This document shows, one piece after another, positions 31,996-38,915 of a stretch of DNA of 38,915 nt. Made by a program: the position numbers and the translations under genes. This DNA comes from an uncultured Bacteroides sp. (GTDB lineage Bacteria; Bacteroidota; Bacteroidia; Bacteroidales; Bacteroidaceae): assembly GCA_944321465.1 (NCBI GenBank), contig CALULL010000023.1, positions 1 to 38,915 of the forward strand, in the 5' to 3' direction. The notes below the pieces were generated by a model. That model had not been told where the DNA came from. It made no database searches and saw only the letters and a list, made by a program, of their open reading frames with translations. Every line of letters starts with the position of its first letter. Position 1 is the stretch's first letter.

Positions 31996-32077
31996 GGGCA
32001 CACCTGTGCCCGCCGGGAAGCGAAGGTGTGCCAGCGAGGGGGCACAGGTGCGCCCGCCAAGGGGCAGAGGTGTGCCC
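31996..32077. repeat. 22-bp-period palindromic repeat array, locus 6 (4 units)
   Basis: The clearest array. Cores lie at 32002 (ACCTGTGCCC), 32024 (AGGTGTGCC), 32046 (AGGTGCGCCC) and 32068 (AGGTGTGCCC), exactly 22 bp apart. The first unit, GGGCACACCTGTGCCC at 31996-32011, is a perfect palindrome except for its CC centre. It lies between prmA and ddh, about 160 bp upstream of the ddh -7 box. The rest of this 314-bp gap has no gene. Confidence 0.8.
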
Positions 32078-32228
32078 GCAACCGCCTGTACGAAAGCCGC
32101 CTACGACACGCCGCACGACCCGCTTCCGCGCCGTTCCGCCCCACCCCGGGACCATCGCGCCTCCCGCAGGGGGACGGACGGGCACCGTTAATGTATGTCA
32201 ACACCGCGCCATCGTAAGTCAAAATGCG

Positions 32229-32236
32229 TACATTTG
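32229..32236 (+). promoter_or_regulatory. -7 box of ddh
   Basis: TACATTTG, 43 bp before the ATG at 32280. Confidence 0.65.
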
Positions 32237-32279
32237 CGCCAAATCAACAACTTATTGACAACTAAACAAGATTTTGAGT

Positions 32280-33179
32280 ATGAAAAAAGTAAGAGCCGCC
32301 ATCGTTGGATATGGCAACATTGGACACTACGTCCTGCAAGCCCTGCAGGCTGCCCCCGACTTCGAGGTAGCCGGGGTAGTGCGCCGCGCCAGAGCCGCCA
32401 ACCGCCCCGCCGAACTTAGCGAGTATCCCGTCGTAAAACACATCAGCGAGCTGGAGGACGTAGACGTGGCCATCCTCTGCACCCCTACCCGCAGCGTGGA
32501 GCAGTATGCCAAGGAGATACTGGCACTGGGCATACACACGGTGGACAGCTTCGACATACACACCGACGTGCCCGCCTTGCGCCGCACGCTGGATGCCGTC
32601 GCCAAGCAGCACAACACCGCCGCCATCATCTCCGCCGGATGGGACCCGGGCAGCGACTCGGTGGTGCGCGCCCTGCTCGAGGCCATAGCCCCCAAGGGCA
32701 TCACCTACACCAACTTCGGACCGGGCATGAGCATGGGACACACCGTGGCCGTGAAGGCCGTCCCCGGCGTGAAGGCCGCCCTCTCCATGACCATACCCGT
32801 AGGCACGGGCATACACCGCCGCATGGTCTACGTGGAACTGGAGGAAGGACACGACTTCGCACAGGTGGAGAACGCCATCAAGACCGACCCCTACTTTGCC
32901 CACGACGAAACGCACGTGCAGCAGGTGCCCAGCGTGGATGCCCTGCTCGACATGGGCCACGGCGTGCACCTCACCCGCAAAGGTGTGTCGGGCAAGACGC
33001 AGAACCAGCTGTTCGAGTTCAACATGCGCATCAACAACCCCGCCCTCACGGGCCAGGTTCTGGTCTGCGTGGCACGTGCCGCCATGCGCCAGCGTCCGGG
33101 CTGCTATACGATGATTGAGGTCCCCGTGGTCGACCTGCTCCCGGGCGAACGCGACCAGTGGATAGGACGCTTGGTATGA
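32280..33179 (+). CDS. ddh: meso-diaminopimelate D-dehydrogenase
   Basis: A 299-residue NADPH enzyme that reductively aminates tetrahydrodipicolinate directly to meso-diaminopimelate, the cross-linking residue of peptidoglycan and the lysine precursor. The Rossmann motif is [19 protein letters not shown] (about 4-22). Substrate-binding segments include STPTRS-type [27 protein letters not shown] and [17 protein letters not shown] (about 119-135). The central domain [21 protein letters not shown] is characteristic of Ddh. The true start is ATG 32280 ([15 protein letters not shown]); a TTG six bases upstream is unlikely. An SDR gene follows after 110 bp. Confidence 0.94.
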   Translation: MKKVRAAIVGYGNIGHYVLQALQAAPDFEVAGVVRRARAANRPAELSEYPVVKHISELEDVDVAILCTPTRSVEQYAKEILALGIHTVDSFDIHTDVPALRRTLDAVAKQHNTAAIISAGWDPGSDSVVRALLEAIAPKGITYTNFGPGMSMGHTVAVKAVPGVKAALSMTIPVGTGIHRRMVYVELEEGHDFAQVENAIKTDPYFAHDETHVQQVPSVDALLDMGHGVHLTRKGVSGKTQNQLFEFNMRINNPALTGQVLVCVARAAMRQRPGCYTMIEVPVVDLLPGERDQWIGRLV

Positions 33180-33289
33180 CAACCACAGGCGGCCCGGCAG
33201 CAGGACTTCCCCCACGGGAAGCCCGCTGCCAGGCCGTTCCGGGCAATGCCCCAAAACACACAATACGCACGAAACACACACACGGATTT

Positions 33290-34189
33290 ATGGAAAAGAA
33301 ACGAGTTTTGGTCGTAGGAGCCAACGGGTTCACCGGACGGCGCATCCTGGACGACCTGTCACAGGACGCAGGCTTCCACGCCATCGGCTGTTCTCTGCAC
33401 GCCGACCTTTGTCCGGGAACGGGACACGGCTTCGTGCAAGCCGACGTAACGGACGAGCACAGCGTCAGGCAGCTGTTTGACGAACTGCACCCCGACGTGG
33501 TGGTGAACACCGCCGCCCAGTCGGCCACCGGCTACTGCGAGGCGCACCACGAGGAAGCCCGCCGCATCAATGTGGATGCCGTGGGAGTACTGGCCGCCTG
33601 CTGTGAGCGGCACGGGGCCAAACTGATACACCTTTCATCGGACTTCGTGTTCGGCGGGGACACCGACCGGCCATACACAGAAGACGACACACCCCGCCCG
33701 CTGAACTACTACGGACAGACAAAACTGGAGAGCGAACGCCTCGTGGCCAGTACCTGCACGGACTACGCCATAGCCCGCGTGGTGGTAGTCTACGGCTGCC
33801 CCCTGCCCGGCCAGCACGGCAACATCGTCCAGCTGGTAGCCAACCGCCTGCGCAACAACGAGTGCGTGCGGGTGGCCGACGACCAATGGCGCACGCCTAC
33901 CTTCGTGGACGACGTAGCCCAAGGCGTGCGGCTGCTCATCGCACAAGGCGGCAAAGGCATCTACCACATCTGCGGCGACGAAAGCCTGAGCATTGCCGAC
34001 CTGGCCCTGCGCGTGGCCGACGTGCTGGGGTTGGACCGCTCACTGGTCCTTCCCGTGCCGACCGGGGAAATGGGCGAAGACACGCCCCGCCCGCGCTTCA
34101 GCAGCCTCAGCATCGGCAAGGCACGCCGCGAGCTGGGCTACCGCCCCCGCAGCATCGACGAAGGCCTGCGCCTAACGTTCGGCCTGTAG
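33290..34189 (+). CDS. RmlD-like extended SDR (dTDP-4-dehydrorhamnose reductase family)
   Basis: A 299-residue NAD(P)-binding reductase of the RmlD subfamily. The nucleotide loop is VLVVGANGFTGRRIL (about 6-20). The segments DVVVNTAAQSATGYCE, HLSSDFVFGGDTDRPYTE and the catalytic YYGQTKLESE (YxxxK, about 143-152) are typical of RmlD proteins, as is RTPTFVDDVAQGVRLL. It lacks company from rmlA/B/C, so true dTDP-rhamnose synthesis cannot be assumed. MAT2B-like or other sugar-nucleotide reductases are alternatives. ATG 33290 is chosen from the Rossmann motif. It is 110 bp behind ddh with an imperfect inverted repeat between (GGCAGC..CTTCCC/GGGAAG..GCTGCC, 33190-33234). Its 3' end overlaps the convergent serine-hydrolase gene by 18 bp. 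Confidence 0.85.
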   Translation: MEKKRVLVVGANGFTGRRILDDLSQDAGFHAIGCSLHADLCPGTGHGFVQADVTDEHSVRQLFDELHPDVVVNTAAQSATGYCEAHHEEARRINVDAVGVLAACCERHGAKLIHLSSDFVFGGDTDRPYTEDDTPRPLNYYGQTKLESERLVASTCTDYAIARVVVVYGCPLPGQHGNIVQLVANRLRNNECVRVADDQWRTPTFVDDVAQGVRLLIAQGGKGIYHICGDESLSIADLALRVADVLGLDRSLVLPVPTGEMGEDTPRPRFSSLSIGKARRELGYRPRSIDEGLRLTFGL

Positions 34190-35341
34190 CACCTTCATGG
34201 CAATGTCCATGTAGCGTATGATGTCGGTGGTCAGCTCGCGCCGGTAGACATCACTCCGCTTGTGCCCCAGGCGGACGACGATGGCATCGAGCGAAGGAAT
34301 GGCGATGACGTACTGTCCCAGCATACCGCGCATGTAGGGGTTGACCTGCCCCCGGTAGTGCATTATCCAGGTCTGGAAACCGTAATAGTCCAGCGAGTCC
34401 TTTCCCCACTGGTCCTTCAGGTAAGAGGCCGGGCGCATGGCCTCGGCCATATAGTCGGCGGGCACCAGCTGCCTGCCGCCCCACTCGCCCCCGTGCAGCA
34501 TGAGGCGGCCAAAGCGGGCCGCGTCGCGGGCCGTGGTGTGGAAGCAGCAGAAGGCTTTCTCGTCGCCTCCCTCCTTGTCGAGCAGCCAGTAGGCATCGCG
34601 CTCGGCCTGCATGGGCTTCCAAAGTTTCTCCTCGGCATACTCGCTCAGGGTCTGTCCCGTGGCAGCCTCGAGCACGAAGGCCAGCAGCTGGGTCTCCCCG
34701 CTGCGGTAGCTGTATTGCCGTCCGGGGGCATCGGCCACGTCAAGCCCCGTCACGAGGTCGTAAAGGTCGTTGCCATAGTAGCCGTGGGTGGTGACGGAGA
34801 AGAGCGAGGCATAGGACTCGTCCCACGCCATGCCGCCGCTCATGGTGAGCAGGTCGCGCAACGTCACCTGCGCCTGCCGCCCCCGCGTGTAGGAGGGGAT
34901 GTAGCGGCTCACCGGGTCGTCGAGGCTACGGATGGCCCCCTCCCCGTGGGCAATGCCCACCAGCAGGCCGACGATGGTCTTGGTGGCCGAGTAGAGGTTG
35001 GACGTAAGCGTGTCGTTCCACCCGTCGTAGTAGTGCTCGAAGAGGATGCTGTCGTGGCGTATGACGAGGAAGGAGACCGTCTCCAGCCGTGCCAGGCAGG
35101 CCGAGTCTTCCGGCTCCAGCCGGTAGCGGTTGTAGCCCTGGGCATGGGGCCAGAGCCAGGCGGTGTCGCCCCGCTCCACCGTGTGACGGTCGAAGAGTTG
35201 CAGGTCGTCGATGTCGGGCATCAGGTGGATGAGTGCCTGCCGGGCGTAATAGGGCAGACAGGCATAGCCCACGGCCAGCAGCACGACCACCCCCGCCAGC
35301 ACACCGGCCACCACACGCCCCTTGTGTCTGAATGTACTCAT
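34172..35341 (-). CDS. membrane-anchored serine hydrolase (beta-lactamase/esterase family)
   Basis: A 389-residue protein with an N-terminal membrane anchor (VVAGVLAGVVVLLAVGYACL, about 10-29). A serine beta-lactamase-like/penicillin-recognising domain (PF00144 type) follows. The nucleophile motif SxxK is SATK in YSATKTIVGLLVG (about 117-129). RDLLTMSGGMAWDE follows, and the second motif is YSYRSGETQLL (about 212-222), as in the 6-aminohexanoate-dimer-hydrolase/EstB branch rather than the YxN of true beta-lactamases. It is probably a periplasmic esterase, amidase or peptidase of unknown substrate; antibiotic resistance is not implied. It lies downstream of the prs terminator. I see no -7 box, and its end overlaps the RmlD-like gene end to end. 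Confidence 0.88.
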   Translation of the reverse strand: MSTFRHKGRVVAGVLAGVVVLLAVGYACLPYYARQALIHLMPDIDDLQLFDRHTVERGDTAWLWPHAQGYNRYRLEPEDSACLARLETVSFLVIRHDSILFEHYYDGWNDTLTSNLYSATKTIVGLLVGIAHGEGAIRSLDDPVSRYIPSYTRGRQAQVTLRDLLTMSGGMAWDESYASLFSVTTHGYYGNDLYDLVTGLDVADAPGRQYSYRSGETQLLAFVLEAATGQTLSEYAEEKLWKPMQAERDAYWLLDKEGGDEKAFCCFHTTARDAARFGRLMLHGGEWGGRQLVPADYMAEAMRPASYLKDQWGKDSLDYYGFQTWIMHYRGQVNPYMRGMLGQYVIAIPSLDAIVVRLGHKRSDVYRRELTTDIIRYMDIAMKVLQAER

Positions 35342-35350
35342 GTGTGGCTA

Positions 35351-35398
35351 AGAAAAACAAGACGGGCCGGGACAGACGTGCTAACGCCTCCCGGCCCG
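35351..35398 (-). terminator. rho-independent terminator of prs
   Basis: On the minus strand a 10-bp GC stem (arms 35389-35398 and 35363-35372, CGGGCCGGGA/TCCCGGCCCG) is followed by TCTTGTTTTTCT. It starts 40 bp past the prs stop and separates it from the serine hydrolase. Confidence 0.85.
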
Positions 35399-35437
35399 CC
35401 TCTGGTTTAACCCCCTAAACGGTGTATCTCAAAAAAC

Positions 35438-36376
35438 TTAAATAAGGTATTGCGAGCTTATCGACTCGTTGTTCACCACACGGCGTATCGTCTCGGCAAA
35501 CATGCTTGCTATGCTAAGCTGCTTCACCTTGCTGCACTTCTTGGAGTAGGGAATGCTGTCGGTGAAGACCATCTCCTCCAGCCCCGACTCCTGAATGCGG
35601 AACGAGGCGGGGTCGGACATGACACAGTGGCTGGCAATGGCACGCACCGAGGTGGCACCGGCCTCGAGCATGATGTTGGCCGCCTTGGTGATGGTCCCGG
35701 CCGTGTCCACGATGTCGTCCACCAGCACGACGTTCTTCCCCTTCACGTCGCCGATGATCTGCATGGAGGCCACCTCGTTGGCCTTCTCGCGCGACTTGTT
35801 GCACAGCACCAGGGGAACACCCAGGTACTTGGAGAACGTGCTGGCACGCTTGGAGCCGCCCACGTCGGGCGTGGCGATGACGAGGTTCTCCAGTTTCAGG
35901 GACTCTATGTAGGGCAGGAACACCGCCGAGGCATACAGGTGGTCGACGGGTATGTTGAAGAAGCCCTGTATCTGGTCCGCGTGGAGGTCCATCGTTATCA
36001 GGCGGTCGATGCCTGCAACCGACAGCAGGTCGGCCACGAGCTTCGCACCTATCGAGACGCGAGGCTTGTCTTTACGGTCTTGGCGTGCCCAGCCAAAGTA
36101 AGGTACAACAGCCACGATGCTTTTGGCCGACGCGCGCTTGGCGGCGTCAATCATCAGTAGCAGCTCCATCAGGTTGTCCGAGTTGGGGAAGGTGGACTGA
36201 ACCAAGAACACGTGTGCTCCCCGGATGGACTCCTCGTACGACACGGCAAACTCGCCATCCGCAAAGTGGGTAATGTTCATCTTACCCAGGGGGCAGCCCA
36301 AGCTTGCGCAAATTTTCTCTGCCAGGTATCTCGAATTAGTACCCGAGAATACCATAAAAGGTGCTTTTTCGCTCAT
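35438..36376 (-). CDS. prs: ribose-phosphate pyrophosphokinase
   Basis: A 312-residue class I PRPP synthetase making phosphoribosyl pyrophosphate from ribose-5-phosphate and ATP for nucleotide, His and Trp synthesis. Visible motifs are FSGTNSRYLAEKI near the start and the ATP-binding VVPYFGWARQDRK (about 90-102; canonical YxxYxRQDR, with Gly-Trp-Ala here). The flexible-loop/metal region is MDLHADQIQGFF (about 129-140), and the PRPP loop is VVLVDDIVDTAGTI (about 216-229). Length is normal. It is monocistronic between a -7 box and a strong terminator. Confidence 0.95.
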   Translation of the reverse strand: MSEKAPFMVFSGTNSRYLAEKICASLGCPLGKMNITHFADGEFAVSYEESIRGAHVFLVQSTFPNSDNLMELLLMIDAAKRASAKSIVAVVPYFGWARQDRKDKPRVSIGAKLVADLLSVAGIDRLITMDLHADQIQGFFNIPVDHLYASAVFLPYIESLKLENLVIATPDVGGSKRASTFSKYLGVPLVLCNKSREKANEVASMQIIGDVKGKNVVLVDDIVDTAGTITKAANIMLEAGATSVRAIASHCVMSDPASFRIQESGLEEMVFTDSIPYSKKCSKVKQLSIASMFAETIRRVVNNESISSQYLI

Positions 36377-36413
36377 TTTGTAATAGATGTTACCTATTCG
36401 TTAAATTTTGCTG

Positions 36414-36421
36414 CAAAGGTA
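36414..36421 (-). promoter_or_regulatory. -7 box of prs
   Basis: The minus strand reads TACCTTTG, 38 bp before the prs ATG. Confidence 0.65.
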
Positions 36422-36500
36422 GGAAAATTCGAGGGTAATACGGAACTCTTGCCAGAATATTTTTAGCCCCCGACGGGCGGAACAAACCCGGCGGAAGCAG

Positions 36501-38825
36501 TCACTTTGCAATGCCCGAGTCGGTATCCTTGTTCTGCAAGGTCTTTGATTTGGCCTGAGACTGGCGGCCCACGCTGAAGTCCCACCGCAGGAAGAGACAG
36601 AACATATTGCCATTGTCCTCGATGTGCGTCCAGCTGCGCGACTCGATGAAGCGGCTACCCGTGATGCGCGAACCGCCCGTCCAACCGCCCGGCATGAAGG
36701 GGTAGAGGCAGAATGCGCCCACCAAGAGGGACTTGTGCTTGTAGGAAAGCTGCACAACGGCGTTTTTCTCGCCATAGTTGACGTGATAGCCGTAGAGCGA
36801 CCTCGGACGCGTAGCCGCCGTAATGTACAGTCCGAAGTTCTTGTAATTGGCATCGAGCGACACTCCCCCGTTCCAGGCCGTGTACTCGTTGTCAAGCCCT
36901 TCGCCCACCGAGTGATAGTAACTGACACCCCCGTAAGCACCGATGGACAGATGTTCGGGGATAATCTTCCACTGAAGGCTGAGCATACCTCCGGCCTGAC
37001 GGTGACTGTCCCCATTGTCGGACGAGAACTCAAGCACGTAGCCGCCCGCCTCGTTCTGCACGGGATTGATGGTCGTCATAATGGGATTGTCGTAGTGGGC
37101 GTACCAGCCTTCGAGGTAAGCAGACAGGCGACTGTTGCCCCACGCGAAGGTCAGCCGGTTGTCGTAAGAACGATAAGGCTCCAGGTTGCGGTTGCCACGG
37201 CTCGCCTGCAAGTCGTTCTTCTGCTGGAGGACATCGCTCAAGGCGGAAAGCGAGGGAGTGTAGGGCGATACGGAGAATGAGTAGCGCAACTGCGCCCCGC
37301 CAAACACGGGATAGGCTAAAGACAACGTGGGGCGGAAGGTGACGTACCGATAGCTTACGTCCGACTCGCTGAAGGCTTGCCGCTGCACGCCAGCCCCAAT
37401 CCGGTAATCCAGCTTCCCGAGCCTGCCCAGCAACTCCGCGTAGCCATAGATACTGCTGTTGTGCAGACGCAGGGTCTTGCCGCCATCGCCGGTATAGACA
37501 TTCCGTGTATAAGCCTTATTGCCTTTCATGCCCACGTTGAGGCGCACCTTCTTCCAGGATTTACCATAGATGGCCTCGCCTATCAGCGAATAGCGGTCGC
37601 CCTCCGTTCCGTAGGCATAGCGGGAAAGGTCGGTTCCGGGTGTCTCATAGGTGCGGTAGTCATAGGTGAAGTCTGTACCGATGTACGTGCCCACCAGATT
37701 TGCCGTCAGGCTCTGCTGCCCGGGCAACTGTTGCTCGTAGTAGATGTCCAGCGAGGGCGAGTTATTGCGGTCCGTGCGGTGAGTGAAGGTGTAGAGGTCC
37801 GCATGTCCCTGCTCCACCAGCCGCTGACGGAAGTCTTGTTTGCCGGTATGATAGTAGTCGTCGGTGAACTGGATGTTGAGCGCGTACTTGTCCGGGGACG
37901 TCAGGTTATAGGTGGCCTGAACCGTATGCGTCGTGTAGCCGAAAGGCGCAGACACGGGCAGCTGGTCGCGTTGGCGCGTCGTCCCGTCCGGCAGGGTGTA
38001 GCGTTCGAAGCCCTCCACGTAGCGGTCATCGTAGTCGCGGTAGGTCATGTAGTAGTTCACGGAGAACTGCGACTTCCCTTTGTTGAATATCAGGTAGAGA
38101 TTGTCGTTGCCAAAGCCAGTGGCCACGGCATTCAGTGCAGAAAGCCCGCCGCTGAACCCGCTGTCCCTGCGCTTGACGATGTAGTTGACGACGGCCTCCA
38201 CCTGGGTATCGCTGTAGCGCATACCGGGATTGTCGACATACTCCACGCGCAACACCTCCTCGGGCTGCAAGGCCATGAGCTGCCCGCTACTGGCTACCAC
38301 ACCATTGATGCGGACCTCCACTTGCCCGTTCGACACGGTGGATATCTGGTTGTTCACGGGGTCCACCTTCAAGTTGGGGAGCATCATGCGGGCCAGGAGG
38401 TCGTATCCTCCGGAAGAGAGGCTGCGCTGCGTGGCAGAGGGGTAGACAATCTGCCGGTCTATCTTCCTCACCGTGGCACTGGCGGTGACGGTCGCCTCGT
38501 CCAGCATCTGCGTGCTTTCGTCGAGCACCAACGTGCCCAGGTCCATGTCCTTGTCCAGCCCGGGCAAACTCACCAGTTGCGTTTCATAGCCGATAAAGCT
38601 CAATTGCAGCAGGTAGTCTCCGCTGCCGGGAGCCATCACGGCAAACTTTCCCTCATCGTTGGTATTGGTGCCATCCACGAAGGTCGAGTCTGAGGTTTGC
38701 AGAATTACATTGGCATAGGCTACGGGCTGTCCGGTCGTGTCGGTCAGTCGCCCCTTGATTGTCTGTGCCTGCACTTGAACAACACCGGCAAGCAGACAGG
38801 CGAAAAACAAAAGAACAGTTTTCAT
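36501..38825 (-). CDS. outer-membrane beta-barrel receptor with CarboxypepD-regulatory-like domain
   Basis: A 774-residue outer-membrane protein related to TonB-dependent receptors. The signal peptide is MKTVLLFFACLLAGVVQVQA. Residues about 22-105 are a carboxypeptidase-regulatory-like (Ig-type) domain (IKGRLTDTTGQPVAYANVIL ... FIGYETQLVSLPGL). About 110-225 form a plug-like domain (LDEATVTASATVRKIDRQIV; VEVRINGVVASSGQLMALQP). The rest is a large barrel with alternating aromatic strands and no evident terminal barrel signature. No adjacent SusD-like gene is present, so it is not a standard SusC/SusD pair. It resembles the stand-alone 'outer membrane beta-barrel protein' group. The ATG at 38825 is chosen by the signal peptide; ATG 38852 adds nine residues. 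I see no clear -7 box upstream. Confidence 0.88.
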   Translation of the reverse strand: MKTVLLFFACLLAGVVQVQAQTIKGRLTDTTGQPVAYANVILQTSDSTFVDGTNTNDEGKFAVMAPGSGDYLLQLSFIGYETQLVSLPGLDKDMDLGTLVLDESTQMLDEATVTASATVRKIDRQIVYPSATQRSLSSGGYDLLARMMLPNLKVDPVNNQISTVSNGQVEVRINGVVASSGQLMALQPEEVLRVEYVDNPGMRYSDTQVEAVVNYIVKRRDSGFSGGLSALNAVATGFGNDNLYLIFNKGKSQFSVNYYMTYRDYDDRYVEGFERYTLPDGTTRQRDQLPVSAPFGYTTHTVQATYNLTSPDKYALNIQFTDDYYHTGKQDFRQRLVEQGHADLYTFTHRTDRNNSPSLDIYYEQQLPGQQSLTANLVGTYIGTDFTYDYRTYETPGTDLSRYAYGTEGDRYSLIGEAIYGKSWKKVRLNVGMKGNKAYTRNVYTGDGGKTLRLHNSSIYGYAELLGRLGKLDYRIGAGVQRQAFSESDVSYRYVTFRPTLSLAYPVFGGAQLRYSFSVSPYTPSLSALSDVLQQKNDLQASRGNRNLEPYRSYDNRLTFAWGNSRLSAYLEGWYAHYDNPIMTTINPVQNEAGGYVLEFSSDNGDSHRQAGGMLSLQWKIIPEHLSIGAYGGVSYYHSVGEGLDNEYTAWNGGVSLDANYKNFGLYITAATRPRSLYGYHVNYGEKNAVVQLSYKHKSLLVGAFCLYPFMPGGWTGGSRITGSRFIESRSWTHIEDNGNMFCLFLRWDFSVGRQSQAKSKTLQNKDTDSGIAK

Positions 38826-38915
38826 AATAGTATTAATCTGACTTGAGTTCAACTTATAAATGCAACTTTTTGGGTGCGGATAATAAGCAATAAAAACATT
38901 TATTTTTCAGAGAGG

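Noticed and set aside
34172-35341. Beta-lactamase conferring drug resistance
   Set aside because: It has SxxK but the second motif is YSYRSG, not YxN, and it has a membrane anchor. The esterase/6-aminohexanoate-hydrolase branch fits better.

Overview
This window looks like chromosomal DNA of a GC-rich member of the Bacteroidales (Bacteroidaceae/Prevotellaceae-like). The evidence is a set of Bacteroidota hallmarks. Promoters carry the TAnnTTTG -7 box and start codons lack clear Shine-Dalgarno sites. There is a lipidated TamA homologue (TamL), an S46 dipeptidyl-peptidase, a Bacteroides-type sulfatase-maturating radical SAM enzyme, meso-diaminopimelate dehydrogenase, small DUF4296/DUF4369/DUF3089 lipoproteins, and a two-subunit PyrK/PyrD dihydroorotate dehydrogenase. 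I assign no genus.

Layout. 1-3.6 kb: a double-GNAT acetyltransferase, tRNA-Lys(CTT), and a three-gene operon of small membrane-associated proteins (YtxH-like, holin-III-like, 84-aa). 3.6-7.2 kb: tamL, divergent from a SpoU/TrmH-type RNA methyltransferase. 7.1-13.2 kb: a minus-strand operon ileS - DksA/TraR-like - lspA - DUF4296 lipoprotein - 116-aa unknown protein, the last two joined by 4-bp ATGA overlaps. 13.5-17.6 kb: a lipoprotein, a GuaD-like deaminase, tsaD and serS. 17.8-24.9 kb: a solitary CapD/PglF-type sugar-nucleotide 4,6-dehydratase, an S46 peptidase, a sulfatase-maturating enzyme and a DUF4369 lipoprotein. 25-31 kb: pyrD, pyrK and a DUF3089 lipoprotein (overlapping), then a FadL-type porin and a Ser/Arg/Gly-rich exported protein. 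31-39 kb: prmA, ddh, an RmlD-like reductase, a serine hydrolase, prs and an outer-membrane barrel receptor.

Most genes are core housekeeping: translation and tRNA modification, pyrimidine and PRPP synthesis, peptidoglycan precursor, and outer-membrane biogenesis. The unusual content lies between the genes. I find two interspersed non-coding repeat families. The first is a ~190-195 bp foldback element in four copies, with 18-bp terminal inverted repeats, 5-bp flanking direct repeats and compensating stem substitutions. It behaves like a MITE. The second is a set of six short arrays of a 16-bp near-palindrome (GGGCACAGGTGTGCCC type) repeated at an exact 22-bp period, 3-4 units each, always in intergenic DNA upstream of promoters. 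One MITE copy has inserted into one of these arrays. Removing it and one target duplication restores the 22-bp phase, which supports both families independently.
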